DNA of 64,000 bases from Mesorhizobium sp. (GTDB lineage: Bacteria > Pseudomonadota > Alphaproteobacteria > Rhizobiales > Rhizobiaceae). Positions 9,092 through 18,156 of this stretch are shown piece by piece. The notes under the pieces were generated by a model. That model had not been told where the DNA came from. It did not search any database and saw nothing but the letters and a program-made list of their open reading frames with translations. Location: NCBI GenBank assembly GCA_004020545.1, contig SAQE01000002.1:62001-126000 (forward strand), read 5' to 3'. The translations under genes were made by a program, and so were the position numbers. Within the stretch, counting starts at the first letter, position 1. Each line of letters opens with the position of its first letter.

Positions 9092-9904
9092 TCAATGACG
9101 CACGATGATCTGCGCGCCGACCTTTACGCGGTCGTACAGATCCATAACGTCCTCATTGGTCATGCGGATGCAGCCGGAGGAGTTGGCCTGCCCGACCGTC
9201 CATGGCTGGTTGGTGCCGTGGACGCGATAAAGCGATTTGCCGATGTACAGGGCCCGCGCGCCCAGCGGATTGTTCGTTCCTCCCTCGACACGCACGGGCA
9301 GGAAGTGGCCCTTCGATGCTTCCCTGGATCGCATTTCGGCAGGCGGCCGCCAGTCGGGCCAGCTCTTCTTGCTCGAAATCGTGTCACGGCCGGACCACTC
9401 CAGCCCCTCCTTGCCAACGCCTACCGCGTATCGCAGCGCCTTGCCGTTCCCAAGGATGTAGTAAAGGCGCCGCTCTGAAGTGTTGATCACAATCGATCCG
9501 TTTGGTTGAGCCTCGCTGAAATGCACGATCTCCCTGGGAATTGGCGACCAACGGTGCCGGCTTTGTTCTTCCGAAGCCTGGCCGGGAGCATTGGGAGCGG
9601 AAGGGGAGAGCAGCACATTTCTGGCCGGATCGTAAGCCCAGCTTCGGGGGTCGTAACCGCTGTTCGATTGCGCCTGCGCCGGAACCATGGCGACAATCAA
9701 ACCGGCGGCAAGCACGATTGACGAACCCAGCGCCAAGTTAGGGCGCAGGGCGACAACACCTCCGCTTCCCGGAAAACTGGCGGGAGCATCCAAGTTCGCG
9801 AGTGACACCGAGGTCAATCCCTTCTGCGTCCAGGCATCGAACCGGCGATCACGAACCGGTGATTCCAGCGCGCACCATATCGCTTTGGAGATCGTTCGCA
9901 ACAT
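9092..9904 (-). CDS. L,D-transpeptidase (YkuD domain), periplasmic peptidoglycan cross-linking enzyme
   Basis: The C-terminal half carries the YkuD signature: H-G-T-N, then S-S-G-C-I-R-M with the catalytic cysteine, about 25 residues before the end. Upstream segments (S-E-R-R-L-Y-Y-I, G-x-x-x-x-Y-A-V-G-V-G-K-E-G) are also typical. A hydrophobic signal-like segment ending A-Q-A lies about residues 57-79, unusually deep, so the annotated ATG may be too far upstream and translation may begin nearer 9740; no convincing alternative ATG was found. These enzymes form 3-3 cross-links or attach proteins to peptidoglycan. Its place between a LysM/SH3b giant protein and a T3SS operon makes wall remodelling for secretion an attractive but unproven idea. 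Confidence 0.88.
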   Translation of the reverse strand: MLRTISKAIWCALESPVRDRRFDAWTQKGLTSVSLANLDAPASFPGSGGVVALRPNLALGSSIVLAAGLIVAMVPAQAQSNSGYDPRSWAYDPARNVLLSPSAPNAPGQASEEQSRHRWSPIPREIVHFSEAQPNGSIVINTSERRLYYILGNGKALRYAVGVGKEGLEWSGRDTISSKKSWPDWRPPAEMRSREASKGHFLPVRVEGGTNNPLGARALYIGKSLYRVHGTNQPWTVGQANSSGCIRMTNEDVMDLYDRVKVGAQIIVRH

Positions 9905-10032
9905 TTGGCACCGAATTCATTTGCGCGATCCAATTGGACTTCCAATTCTCCAAGGCGCGCGATAGAGTGAAACCGGCGGGCAACCATTAAGCGGGCGATG
10001 CGGGTCTTTCGCAGTCGCCTGCGATAGGACCA

Positions 10033-10692
10033 ATGTTGACGGGACGCGGTACCTGCCATGCGGATTTTCTGTCGGGGGCCAAGGCTGCCATCGCCATTGG
10101 CAGCCTTGCGGCGGTCCTCGTATTCGGCGATGCGCTGCGGGCGGACGCCGCTGAACCGCGCTGGCCTGCCGGGCCGTACAAATACATCACTGTCGACCAA
10201 TCGGTGACGGACGCGCTGGTCGAACTTGGCCGCAACATGCGCACGCCCATGCGGGTCAGCAAGCTTGTCAAAGGGCGCCTGAGCGCCGGCATGCCGGTTG
10301 GGACGGCCCGCGAATTCCTGGACGAGATCTGCAATCGATATGGCCTGGTCTGGCATTTCGACGGTATCGTCATGAACGTCGCTACCGAAGCCGAAGTCCA
10401 GACGGAGATGATCCCGCTCGATGCCAACGCGGCGGCGCATGCGGAAGAACGGCTTTCACGGCTCGGCGTCACTGATCCAAGGTTTCCGATAAAGGTTTCC
10501 AAGGAGGACGATGTCGTCTCGGTGTCGGGGCCGCCATCCTACGTCGAGCTCGTACGCAAGACGCTCGGAGTGCCTGCCGCGTCCGACACGAAGCCGGATT
10601 CCGGCCCGGATTCAGGCAAGGTCGTTTCGGTCCGCGTTTTTCGCGGAAAGCAGGCGGATGCGCAAAATGTCCCGCCGGGCAAAACGAACTAG
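10033..10692 (+). CDS. rhcC1: RhcC1, N-terminal half of the split T3SS outer-membrane secretin
   Basis: The 219-residue protein has an N-terminal signal-like hydrophobic stretch (about residues 17-38), then a domain with Y-K-Y-I-T-V-D-Q-S-V-T-D-A-L and F-L-D-E-I-C-x-R-Y-G-L-x-W, typical of the N0/N1 region of YscC-type secretins. In rhizobia the secretin is encoded by two genes, rhcC1 and rhcC2, and this matches the first. No rhcC2 is seen in the window. The start ATG follows TAGGA at a plausible distance. It heads the T3SS operon with nolB immediately after. Confidence 0.85.
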   Translation: MLTGRGTCHADFLSGAKAAIAIGSLAAVLVFGDALRADAAEPRWPAGPYKYITVDQSVTDALVELGRNMRTPMRVSKLVKGRLSAGMPVGTAREFLDEICNRYGLVWHFDGIVMNVATEAEVQTEMIPLDANAAAHAEERLSRLGVTDPRFPIKVSKEDDVVSVSGPPSYVELVRKTLGVPAASDTKPDSGPDSGKVVSVRVFRGKQADAQNVPPGKTN

Positions 10693-10711
10693 GAAGCGGA
10701 AGGGCAGGTTC

Positions 10712-11341
10712 ATGCAAATCGCACCGATTGGAGCCCTGGAAGCCACGCTCGCAACCTTGACGACCAGCGTGACCTCGCAGCAGCAGATCAACGCCGGCGC
10801 GGCGGCGCAGCCGGGCAACCGGATGGTCGGCGCCGGCCAGGAAAAGCATGACGCCGCGAAGGTCAACGCGTCTGAGCGCGGCGATATCAATACGCCGGCG
10901 GGACAACAGGTGGCGCAGGCATCTTCCGGCGCCAATCCCGCAATGGCCGGGCAATCGTCCAATTCGGACAGGACCGAGCCGATCATCGAGCACAAGCTCT
11001 TCGACTATCTGGCAGAGGTGGAGAAGTCGGGAGGCGGGACGTTCACGGATCCATCGGCGCTGTTTGGTTCCGCGGTGCAGTCGTTGGAAGGCACCATGCA
11101 ACAGGTCCAGAAGGCCCTTGGCCAGGCGAACGTCCCCGCAGACGCTGAAAAGGCCGCAATGCAGGATCCCGGCAAGGCGGCTCCGCCGGGCAAGGAAAGC
11201 GATGACGGCCCGGCAAAGAATGCCGAGCAGCTCCTCGAACGGTCCATTTCCGTGATGTGGGCGGCCGCCAATCTGGAGGTCGTCACGAGCAGCGTGACCG
11301 CCGTGACATCGTCCACCAGCACGCTGATAAAGCAGCAGTAA
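10712..11341 (+). CDS. nolB: NolB, T3SS component specific to rhizobial Rhc systems
   Basis: The 209-residue Ala/Gln-rich protein begins M-Q-I-A-P-I-G-A-L and ends with a helical segment (E-Q-L-L-E-R-S-I-S-V-M-W-A-A-A) followed by T-S-S-x-x-x-L-I-K-Q-Q, as in NolB of other rhizobia. NolB sits where HrpB-type proteins sit in plant pathogens and probably belongs to the inner rod or basal body (family knowledge, function not firmly settled). I chose the ATG at 10712, after an AGGGCAGG ribosome site; the frame is open further upstream but overlaps rhcC1. It is 19 bases after rhcC1 and 9 before rhcJ. Confidence 0.85.
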   Translation: MQIAPIGALEATLATLTTSVTSQQQINAGAAAQPGNRMVGAGQEKHDAAKVNASERGDINTPAGQQVAQASSGANPAMAGQSSNSDRTEPIIEHKLFDYLAEVEKSGGGTFTDPSALFGSAVQSLEGTMQQVQKALGQANVPADAEKAAMQDPGKAAPPGKESDDGPAKNAEQLLERSISVMWAAANLEVVTSSVTAVTSSTSTLIKQQ

Positions 11342-11350
11342 CGCGACGGG

Positions 11351-12190
11351 GTGTTCGTGCGCACAATGATCCCGCCGCTGCGGTCAACGCCAATCAATCG
11401 ATGCGGTGCCCGGTTCCGGATGGCGTTCGCAATCATCGGCATGCTTGCGCTGCAGGCCTGCTCGGAGGAGCTGTATTCCAACCTCGACCAGCGGCAGGCC
11501 AACGAGATCGTGGCCACGCTGGTGCGTCATGGGATACCGGCCCAGCGCGAAGCCGGCAAGGACGGCAAAATGACGGTTTCCGTGCAGAAGGACCGTTTCG
11601 CCGAAGCCATGGCAATTCTCGACGAGAGCGGGTTGCCCAAGCAGGAATTCCAGACGCTGGGCGAGGTGTTCAAGCGGGACGGGCTTGTGTCCTCGCCGGT
11701 GGAAGAGCGGGCGACGATGATCTATGGCCTGAGTCAGGAATTGTCGCAGACGATCTCGGATATCGACGGCGTGCTTTCCGCGCGCGTCCACCTTGTCCTG
11801 CCCGAGAACGATCCGCTGAGGCAGCGGCTGGTTCCGTCATCCGCCTCCGTCTTCATCCGCCATCGCGCATCGGTGCCGATGAACGACCTGGTCCCGCAGG
11901 TCAAGATGCTGGTGGCCAGGGGCATCGCGGGATTGACCTACGACAATGTCTCCGTGACCCTCATTCCGGTGGCCGCGACGCCTCCCGAGCAGGAAACCCG
12001 CGAAGCAGGCTTCGCCACATTCCTTGGTCTTTGGATGCATCCGGACAGCGTCGCCGCGGCGATGTGGCTGTTTTACGGCATGGCGGCGGCCATATTCGCG
12101 CTCGTTGCCCGGCTGGCCTATGTCCAGTGGTATCGGCGGCCTGGTGTCTATGCGCTCGACGCAGTTGCAAGGCCGGCGAGAGAGACATGA
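11351..12190 (+). CDS. rhcJ: RhcJ (SctJ), T3SS inner-membrane ring lipoprotein
   Basis: A lipobox L-A-L-Q-A-C lies at about residues 32-37, followed by the SctJ/YscJ/FliF signatures L-Y-S-N-L-D-Q-R-Q-A-N-E-I-V, D-R-F-A-E-A-M-A-I-L and S-A-R-V-H-L-V-L-P-E. A transmembrane helix near residues 236-260 anchors the C-terminus, as in family members of similar length. The start is uncertain: GTG 11351, GTG 11357 and ATG 11366 are all in frame ahead of the lipoprotein signal. The gene ends in an ATGA overlap with nolU. The protein builds the periplasmic ring of the injectisome base. Confidence 0.93.
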   Translation: MFVRTMIPPLRSTPINRCGARFRMAFAIIGMLALQACSEELYSNLDQRQANEIVATLVRHGIPAQREAGKDGKMTVSVQKDRFAEAMAILDESGLPKQEFQTLGEVFKRDGLVSSPVEERATMIYGLSQELSQTISDIDGVLSARVHLVLPENDPLRQRLVPSSASVFIRHRASVPMNDLVPQVKMLVARGIAGLTYDNVSVTLIPVAATPPEQETREAGFATFLGLWMHPDSVAAAMWLFYGMAAAIFALVARLAYVQWYRRPGVYALDAVARPARET

Positions 12191-12810
12191 TCCAGACTGC
12201 CCGAATGCAAACCGCCGCTAGCCCGGATTGGCATGCATTCATATCCAATCCCGCAAGCTACGCGGATGCCGCCCGGCTCGCGGACTGCTTCGGCGGCGCG
12301 ATCGGCGAGGCTGCCTGCGAACGAATGCGCCAGTCGGAGCGCCTGCATGAGCGGTTGTCGAAGCTTCTGCTCGATCATTACGGGCTTTCTTGCACCATCG
12401 ACGAACCGGCCGACGACGTGGATCTGGCGATCGCCTTGTCGTCGAGCGAAGAGTTGGAGGAGCTTGCGCTTCGCTCGGGTGCGATCTACCGGGCCAGCAG
12501 CATCGCCGCCGTCATTGCGGGACGCGAAGCGGCTGCCCTGCAGGCAGCCCTCGGCACGGATATCTGCTCTTTCGCGGTCGCAAACCGCGACCTGGCCGGC
12601 CCAATCCAGTCTCTGGAGCCGCTGGATGATATCTACAATCGCGTCCATGCCGACGGGCTGAGTTGCCTTTGCGCCTGGTGTCAGGCGATGCCCCGCGACA
12701 CGAGCATGCGGGTTCGCCTCAAGCTGATGCCGCATGAACTCGTCGATGGGACGGCGGTCGCACCATTTGCCGAGATCGGTCCGGCGATTGTTCGACGAGC
12801 GATGCGTTAG
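12187..12810 (+). CDS. nolU: NolU (SctK-like), T3SS cytoplasmic sorting-platform component
   Basis: The 207-residue protein starts at the ATG of an ATGA overlap with rhcJ. It lies in the invariant nolU position between rhcJ and nolV and has the composition expected of NolU, without membrane segments or a signal. SctK-type proteins link the sorting platform to the inner-membrane ring; this role is transferred from the family. The frame is open far upstream of this start, but the upstream part only mirrors rhcJ. Confidence 0.85.
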   Translation: MIQTARMQTAASPDWHAFISNPASYADAARLADCFGGAIGEAACERMRQSERLHERLSKLLLDHYGLSCTIDEPADDVDLAIALSSSEELEELALRSGAIYRASSIAAVIAGREAAALQAALGTDICSFAVANRDLAGPIQSLEPLDDIYNRVHADGLSCLCAWCQAMPRDTSMRVRLKLMPHELVDGTAVAPFAEIGPAIVRRAMR

Positions 12811-12815
12811 ACAGA

Positions 12816-13436
12816 ATGGTCGAACCGGACAACGCGACCAATGATGTGCCCCGGCGCCCTCGCGCCCGCATACTGCGTGCCGGCGAGGCCCGTGCATGGC
12901 TGGACGGCCATGCCTTCCTCGACGAGGCCAGACGTGACGCGCAGCGGATGCGCGAGGCCGCCCGGCGGGCCTACGCCGCCGAATATGCGCAGGGCTACGA
13001 AGACGGCAAGGCACAAGGCGACGCGGAGGCCGCACGGTTGGTGGGCGAGACGACAATCAGGGTGGATCGCTATCTCTCCGGGCTGGAACCGGAGGTCGTC
13101 GCTCTGGCCCTCGATGTTGTCAGGCGGATGCTGGGGGAATTTGACGTGAGCAGGCTTGTCGCAAAGGCGGCCAGGCAGGCGATCGCTGAAGTTCGCCGCG
13201 CCAAATATCTGAAAGTCCGCGTCCATCCCCGCTCCGTCGGCAGGGTTCGCGATGAGTTGGACGCGGTCCTGCGTGAGAGCGATCTGGCCATGACGATCGA
13301 GATCGACGGGGATGACACGCTCGCGGCAGACGCATGCATTCTTTCGACCGACATCGCCGTCATCGATGCCAGCATTGACGCGCAGCTCGATGCGATCGCC
13401 AATGCGCTCCTGTCCAAGGCCGAGGCACCGGCATGA
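12816..13436 (+). CDS. nolV: NolV (RhcL/SctL), T3SS ATPase stator and regulator
   Basis: The 206-residue protein has an N-terminal Arg/Ala-rich helix with the Y-A-A-E-Y-A-Q-G-Y-E-D-G-K stretch typical of SctL/FliH, then a helical region and a C-terminal V-R-V-H-P-R-S-V-G-R-V segment of the FliH/VATPase-E kind. It begins five bases after nolU and overlaps rhcN by ATGA, so translational coupling to the ATPase is likely. It should hold SctN at the cytoplasmic face. Confidence 0.88.
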   Translation: MVEPDNATNDVPRRPRARILRAGEARAWLDGHAFLDEARRDAQRMREAARRAYAAEYAQGYEDGKAQGDAEAARLVGETTIRVDRYLSGLEPEVVALALDVVRRMLGEFDVSRLVAKAARQAIAEVRRAKYLKVRVHPRSVGRVRDELDAVLRESDLAMTIEIDGDDTLAADACILSTDIAVIDASIDAQLDAIANALLSKAEAPA

Positions 13437-14785
13437 CGGGCTCCGCTTCCGACATAGAGAGCCGGCTCGCATCCATCATTCCGGGGTTGCGGTCGAGCTT
13501 GCGCGAGGATGCAAGCCGGCCTCGCAGAGGACGTGTGCGGCGGGTGACCGGCACGGTTATCCATGCGACGGTGGAGGAGGTTCGGATCGGCGAGATATGC
13601 GACCTGCTGGATCCCAGGACAGGCAAGACGACAAAGGCCGAAGTCGTCGGCCTCTTGGACGAGATGGCAGTCCTGGTCCCGCTTGGTGACTTGACGGGCC
13701 TTTCAAGCCTGACCGAGGTGGTTGCGACCGGGAAAGACCAGTTGGTGCCGGTCGGTCCCGGGCTCCTCGGGCGCGTGATCAGCGCGCTCGGCGAGCCGCT
13801 GGACGGTAGGCCGCTGGACGGCATCACCGGCACCTATCCGGTCAACGCCTATCCGCCGTCGCCCCTGGAACGCGGCTTGATTTCCGAGCCGATCCAGCTC
13901 GGAATCCGCGCCCTCGATGGACTGCTCACCTGCGCGCGCGGACAGCGCGTCGGCATCTTCGGCGAACCTGGCGTCGGCAAGTCGGTTCTGCTTTCCGACA
14001 TCGTCACCGGCACCGACGCGGATGTCGCCGTGGTTGCCCTGGTCGGCGAACGCGGGCGCGAGGTGCGCGAATTCATCCAGCATCAGCTCGGGCCGGAAGG
14101 GCTGGCGCGGGCAGTCATCGTCGTCGCGACATCCGACCGCCCGGCCATCGAGCGCGTCAAGGCTGCCTATGTGGCCACCAGCATCGCCGAATATTTTCGC
14201 GACCAGGGCAAGCATGTGCTGTTGGCAATGGACAACATAACCCGGTTTGCCCGCGCGCAGCGCGAGATCGGCCTCGCTTCAGGCGAGCCGCCGACGCGCC
14301 GCGGTTTTCCCTCTTCGCTGTTCGCGGTCCTGCCGCGCCTGCTCGAGCGCTCGGGACCTGGTCGCGTCGGTTCCATCACCAGCCTCTACAGCGTCCTTCT
14401 GGAGGGCGATGGCACGCTCGATCCGGTCGCCGAGGAAATTCAGGCGCTTCTCGATGGACACGTCTTCCTTTCGAACGAACTGGCACAGCGCAATCATTTC
14501 CCGGCCATCGACGTGCTGCGCAGCCGAAGCCGCCTCATGGACACGGTGGTGCCGCCTGGGCATCGGTCGGATGCCGGCCGGCTGCGCGAGCTGCTCGCCC
14601 GCTACGCCGATGTCGAATTGCTGCTGCGCGTCGGCGAGTACGAAAGGGGCAACGACGCGGTTGCGGACGAGGCGGTGGCGAAGATCGACGCCATCAACGC
14701 CTTCCTGCGGCAGGCGTCCGCCACGCATGAAACCATCGACAAAACACGCCAACGCATGCGGGAGATCGTCAATGAAGGACCATGA
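13433..14785 (+). CDS. rhcN: RhcN (SctN), T3SS export ATPase
   Basis: The 450-residue protein is a full-length F1-beta-like secretion ATPase. Walker A is G-E-P-G-V-G-K-S at residues 177-184; Walker B is around V-L-L-A-M-D-N-I-T-R. The R-E-I-G-L-A-S-G-E-P-P-T-R-R-G motif, S-L-Y-S-V-L-x-E-G-D and D-G-H-V-F-L-S are all present. It hexamerises under the export gate and unfolds substrates. It overlaps nolV upstream and rhcZ downstream (14 bases). Confidence 0.97.
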   Translation: MTGSASDIESRLASIIPGLRSSLREDASRPRRGRVRRVTGTVIHATVEEVRIGEICDLLDPRTGKTTKAEVVGLLDEMAVLVPLGDLTGLSSLTEVVATGKDQLVPVGPGLLGRVISALGEPLDGRPLDGITGTYPVNAYPPSPLERGLISEPIQLGIRALDGLLTCARGQRVGIFGEPGVGKSVLLSDIVTGTDADVAVVALVGERGREVREFIQHQLGPEGLARAVIVVATSDRPAIERVKAAYVATSIAEYFRDQGKHVLLAMDNITRFARAQREIGLASGEPPTRRGFPSSLFAVLPRLLERSGPGRVGSITSLYSVLLEGDGTLDPVAEEIQALLDGHVFLSNELAQRNHFPAIDVLRSRSRLMDTVVPPGHRSDAGRLRELLARYADVELLLRVGEYERGNDAVADEAVAKIDAINAFLRQASATHETIDKTRQRMREIVNEGP

Positions 14786-15260
14786 CGTCATCGCTCGATT
14801 GCGCGATCTCAGGCGCCATCGCGAAGCGCGCGCGAGGGAGGCGGTCATCAGAAGATATGCCGCTACGCGGCAGGCGGCCGGGGATGTCCAGAAGGCGGCT
14901 GCCGCCGTCGCCGAGCATCTCCAGGCGACAGCCGATGCCGAGAGCGAGGCGTTTGGTTCGCTTGTCGGACATTCGGTGAATGCTGCAAGGCTCTATCGGC
15001 TCCAGGGGCGGTTCGAGGCCGCCGCCAGGCAAACCGAGCAATTGCGGGAAAACGAACGGGAAGCTGGCATCACCGAGCAGCGGCGCAGAGTGGAGCTGTC
15101 GGCCGCCCGTGAGGATCATCGCGAGACCATGAAAGCCGTGACGAAGCTGGACCACCTGTTGGAGCATCTGATCAAGCGCAGCGCAGGTCGTGGCCTCGCT
15201 CATGCCGAACTCTCGGAGGAAGAGGAGCGCGGCTCAGTGCGCCTCTCTTCTGAACGATAG
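14772..15260 (+). CDS. rhcZ: RhcZ (SctO/YscO-like), T3SS central stalk protein
   Basis: The 162-residue, highly charged Ala/Arg/Glu-rich protein is predicted to be a long coiled coil with no membrane segment. It lies between the ATPase and SctQ genes, where SctO/FliJ stalk proteins are encoded (y4yJ in strain NGR234). The start at 14772 overlaps rhcN by 14 bases. Sequence conservation in this family is weak, so the call rests mainly on size, coiled-coil character and position. Confidence 0.8.
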   Translation: MKDHDVIARLRDLRRHREARAREAVIRRYAATRQAAGDVQKAAAAVAEHLQATADAESEAFGSLVGHSVNAARLYRLQGRFEAAARQTEQLRENEREAGITEQRRRVELSAAREDHRETMKAVTKLDHLLEHLIKRSAGRGLAHAELSEEEERGSVRLSSER

Positions 15261-15268
15261 CCCAAACC

Positions 15269-16399
15269 GTGACCCGAGAGTATGTCGGCGTGATGCCTCA
15301 GTCCCTGGTGTCGGCAAGGAAGAAAGTGCGGGGAAACCCGGTGAAGCGCGCGGCCGGGCGGTCGAGCCTCGGCGAGCGGTTGACATTGGAATCCGTAGCG
15401 GCGGCGGAGGTTGGCGCGTTGAACGCCTTCTACCGACGACGTGTTCCCGCCGAGATCGCCATTGCGGGGAAAACCATGGCGATCGCAGCTGTCTGGCCGG
15501 CGCCGAACCCCGCGGACCAGCCGCTGTCCACGATTGCGTTCACAGTCGGCGAGGCGGCAGGGAAATTGCGCCTGCCGCTTTCCATGGTCGAACGGGCTCT
15601 CGCCAAGGCGGACGAGCTGGTCGACATGAACCATCTGGCACCCGCTCACGCCGCGCTGCTGCTGGAGTCCGCTTTCGAACAAGATCTCCAGTGGATCGAG
15701 GGCAAGCTGGGCGAGAGGATCACGATCGCGTCGATCGAGCGCGCAGACATCGTTTCGAACGAAGCCTCATATGCTTTTGTCCTGACCGGCGAGGGCGAGT
15801 CCATAGACTGCGTTCTGAACACGAATAGCGCCGGCCTCGCGATGCGGATCGGCCGCGCGCTCGACGAGATCGGCAAAGCGAAGGCGCCGGTTCCCGCCGG
15901 GTTCCCGCTGGCGGTCAGCCTTCGGCGCGGCGCGCTGACGATCAGCCTTGGCGAGCTTCAAAGCCTGCGGCCCGACGATGCGGTTCTTTTCGACGACACC
16001 GAGGAAGGAGGTGCCGCGGCTTTCATCATTGCCGAGCGCCTCTTCGCTCCGGTCAGTCTGACAGCGGACGGGCCACGGCTGCTTGCCGCGCCGGCCGCGA
16101 TTGCGGGATCGAAATGGGAGTGGACCATGAACCAAGGCACACCGCCACCAGCCGGCCAGATATTGGAAGAGTCGACTCTCGACGAGTTGCCGGTCGCGCT
16201 TGCCTTCGAGGTCGGCCGCACGGTGATGCCCGTTGGCGAGGTGAGGCAGCTTGCGCCGGGCGCCATCATTCCCATCGCCGACGTCACGAAACCGGCGGTC
16301 GACATCCTCGCCAACGGCAAACGCGTCGGCCGCGGCGAGATCGTCCGGATCGGGGAAAGCCTGGGCGTGAGAATCGAGCGCATGTTCGACAATGCTTGA
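15269..16399 (+). CDS. rhcQ: RhcQ (SctQ), T3SS C-ring protein
   Basis: The 376-residue protein has the SctQ layout: a variable N-terminal region and a C-terminal SpoA (FliN-like) domain. The domain reads L-D-E-L-P-V-A-L-A-F-E-V-G-R then L-A-P-G-A-I-I-P and ends G-R-G-E-I-V-R-I-G-E-S-L-G-V-R-I. It forms the cytoplasmic sorting platform with NolU, NolV and RhcN. The first start is GTG 15269 and an in-frame ATG at 15293 is an equal candidate. The gene is not split. It overlaps rhcR by eight bases. Confidence 0.93.
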   Translation: MTREYVGVMPQSLVSARKKVRGNPVKRAAGRSSLGERLTLESVAAAEVGALNAFYRRRVPAEIAIAGKTMAIAAVWPAPNPADQPLSTIAFTVGEAAGKLRLPLSMVERALAKADELVDMNHLAPAHAALLLESAFEQDLQWIEGKLGERITIASIERADIVSNEASYAFVLTGEGESIDCVLNTNSAGLAMRIGRALDEIGKAKAPVPAGFPLAVSLRRGALTISLGELQSLRPDDAVLFDDTEEGGAAAFIIAERLFAPVSLTADGPRLLAAPAAIAGSKWEWTMNQGTPPPAGQILEESTLDELPVALAFEVGRTVMPVGEVRQLAPGAIIPIADVTKPAVDILANGKRVGRGEIVRIGESLGVRIERMFDNA

Positions 16400-17045
16400 C
16401 AATTCGCCCAATCTCCTCGGGATTCTTATCGCCGTCGGCTTTGTCGGGCTGCTCCCGCTGGCCGTCGTCACGATGACCGGCTTCCTGAAGATATCGGTCG
16501 TGCTTTTCCTCGTCCGCAACGCGCTCGGTGTCCAGCAGATGCCGCCCAATCTTGTGCTCTACGGCATAGCGCTCGTGCTCACCGTCTATGTCACGACACC
16601 GTTGCTGAGCGAGATGTCGGGCAGGCTTCAGGAAGGGCAGGTTCAGTTCCGGACGACCGACGACCTGGCCAGGGCGGCGCAACTGGTGAAGGAACCATTG
16701 CAGCAGCACCTGATCAAATTCACCCAGCCGGCAGAGCGGCAGTTCTTTCTTGATGGAACCAGCCGCCTGTGGCCGGAACAGGCGCGCCAGAATCTCAGGG
16801 ACGACGATCTCTCGATCCTTGTTCCCGCCTTTGTCGCTTCGGAGCTTACACGCGCATTCGAGATCGGCTTCCTGCTCTATCTTCCTTTCCTCATCATCGA
16901 CATCGTCGTTGCGAACATCCTGATGACGCTCGGCATGATCATGGTCTCGCCGGTCCTGATTTCGATCCCGCTCAAACTGTTCCTGTTCGTCGCCATCGAT
17001 GGCTGGTCAAGGCTGATGCACGGCCTGATCCTGAGCTACGGCTGA
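16392..17045 (+). CDS. rhcR: RhcR (SctR), T3SS export-gate membrane protein
   Basis: The 217-residue FliP/YscR-family protein has four predicted membrane helices. It carries the family features T-G-F-L-K-I-S-V-V-L-F-L-V-R-N-A-L-G, P-x-x-V-x-S-E-L-T-x-A-F-E-I-G-F and M-T-L-G-M-I-M-V-S-P. With SctS and SctT it forms the helical core of the export gate. The length is normal and the gene appears intact. Confidence 0.96.
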   Translation: MLDNSPNLLGILIAVGFVGLLPLAVVTMTGFLKISVVLFLVRNALGVQQMPPNLVLYGIALVLTVYVTTPLLSEMSGRLQEGQVQFRTTDDLARAAQLVKEPLQQHLIKFTQPAERQFFLDGTSRLWPEQARQNLRDDDLSILVPAFVASELTRAFEIGFLLYLPFLIIDIVVANILMTLGMIMVSPVLISIPLKLFLFVAIDGWSRLMHGLILSYG

Positions 17046-17061
17046 CGCGGTCGAGGCCCGT

Positions 17062-17331
17062 ATGGACAACGACTTCATCCTGGCGAAGGTCCAAGGCGCG
17101 CTGCTGACGGTGCTGTTCGCATCGAGCCCGGCGATCATTGCGGCCCTGGCGGTCGGCATTCTTGTCGGACTTGCCCAGGCGTTGACGCAAATTCAGGACC
17201 AGTCCCTGCCGCAGACGATCAAGCTCGTCGTGATCCTCCTGGTGATCGTCGTGTTCGGACCTCTGCTTGGCCAGCAGATCGCGCAGCAGGCCTTGACGGC
17301 TATGGACGAGTTTCCCGTCGTCACGCGTTGA
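17062..17331 (+). CDS. rhcS: RhcS (SctS), T3SS export-gate membrane protein
   Basis: The 89-residue protein has two membrane helices and the FliQ/YscS pattern: S-S-P-A-I-I-A-A-L, L-V-G-L-A-Q-A-L-T-Q-I-Q-D-Q-S-L-P and the conserved K-L-V-V-I-L. It lies 16 bases after rhcR and 9 before rhcT, in the universal R-S-T order. Confidence 0.96.
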   Translation: MDNDFILAKVQGALLTVLFASSPAIIAALAVGILVGLAQALTQIQDQSLPQTIKLVVILLVIVVFGPLLGQQIAQQALTAMDEFPVVTR

Positions 17332-17340
17332 GGAGCCCGG

Positions 17341-18156
17341 ATGGCGGTAGAACCACTCTTCGCGTCAATCAGGGAGCTTCAGTTCTACCTCCTGGCGGGA
17401 GCTTTCGTGCTCGCGCGCGTGACCGGATTCATGCTCTTGATGCCGCTGTTTTCGCGCGTGCCGCTGCCTGGGCTCCTGCGCAACGGTGTTGCGCTGGCGC
17501 TGGCGGTTCCAATCTTTCCGACGATCGTGAGCAAGCTGACAAATGCTGACATCGCCAGCACAATGATTGCCGTCTATATTCTGAAGGAGGTGGTGATCGG
17601 GGTAACGCTCGGGCTGGCGATGGGCATCCCCTTCTGGGCGGCCGAGGCTGCCGGCGACATCCTGGACCTTCAGCGCGGGTCCACGATGGGGACGCTGATC
17701 GATCCGATGATGACCCACGAGACGAGCGCCACCGGCACCTTGCTCGCCGTCATCATCGTCACGATCTACCTGGCTGCCGGCGGCCTGCAGCTTTCCTTGA
17801 CCAGTCTTTACGACAGCTACGGGATTTGGCCGATTGACCGGCTTCTGCCGGTCTTCAGCAAGGACGCCGCCGGGATATTCCTCGGTTTGCTGAACCGCAT
17901 TCTGGTGATGGCATTGACCCTCGTCTTCCCGCTGATCATCAGCATGCTCTTGTCCGACATTGTGCTCGCGTTCCTGGCGCGGGCCTCGCCACACCTCAAT
18001 GTCTTCGCGCTTTCGCTGGTGGTGAAGACCGGCGTGTTCGGCCTCGTCTTCGTACTCTATTCGAGTTTTCTGCTCTTCTATATGGATCGGGACCTTGGCT
18101 TCCTGCGCGAGGCGGATCGACAAATAGAAGCTATCGGCTGCCGCACCTGTGAATAA
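17341..18156 (+). CDS. rhcT: RhcT (SctT), T3SS export-gate membrane protein
   Basis: The 271-residue FliR/YscT-family protein has about six to eight hydrophobic segments. Typical features are A-R-V-T-G-F-M-L-L-M-P-L-F, E-V-V-I-G-V-T-L-G and A-G-D-I-L-D-L-Q-R-G. A GAGGAG ribosome site precedes the ATG. This is the last T3SS gene here; rhcU, which normally follows directly, is replaced by an AT-rich gap and an unrelated gene. Confidence 0.96.
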   Translation: MAVEPLFASIRELQFYLLAGAFVLARVTGFMLLMPLFSRVPLPGLLRNGVALALAVPIFPTIVSKLTNADIASTMIAVYILKEVVIGVTLGLAMGIPFWAAEAAGDILDLQRGSTMGTLIDPMMTHETSATGTLLAVIIVTIYLAAGGLQLSLTSLYDSYGIWPIDRLLPVFSKDAAGIFLGLLNRILVMALTLVFPLIISMLLSDIVLAFLARASPHLNVFALSLVVKTGVFGLVFVLYSSFLLFYMDRDLGFLREADRQIEAIGCRTCE

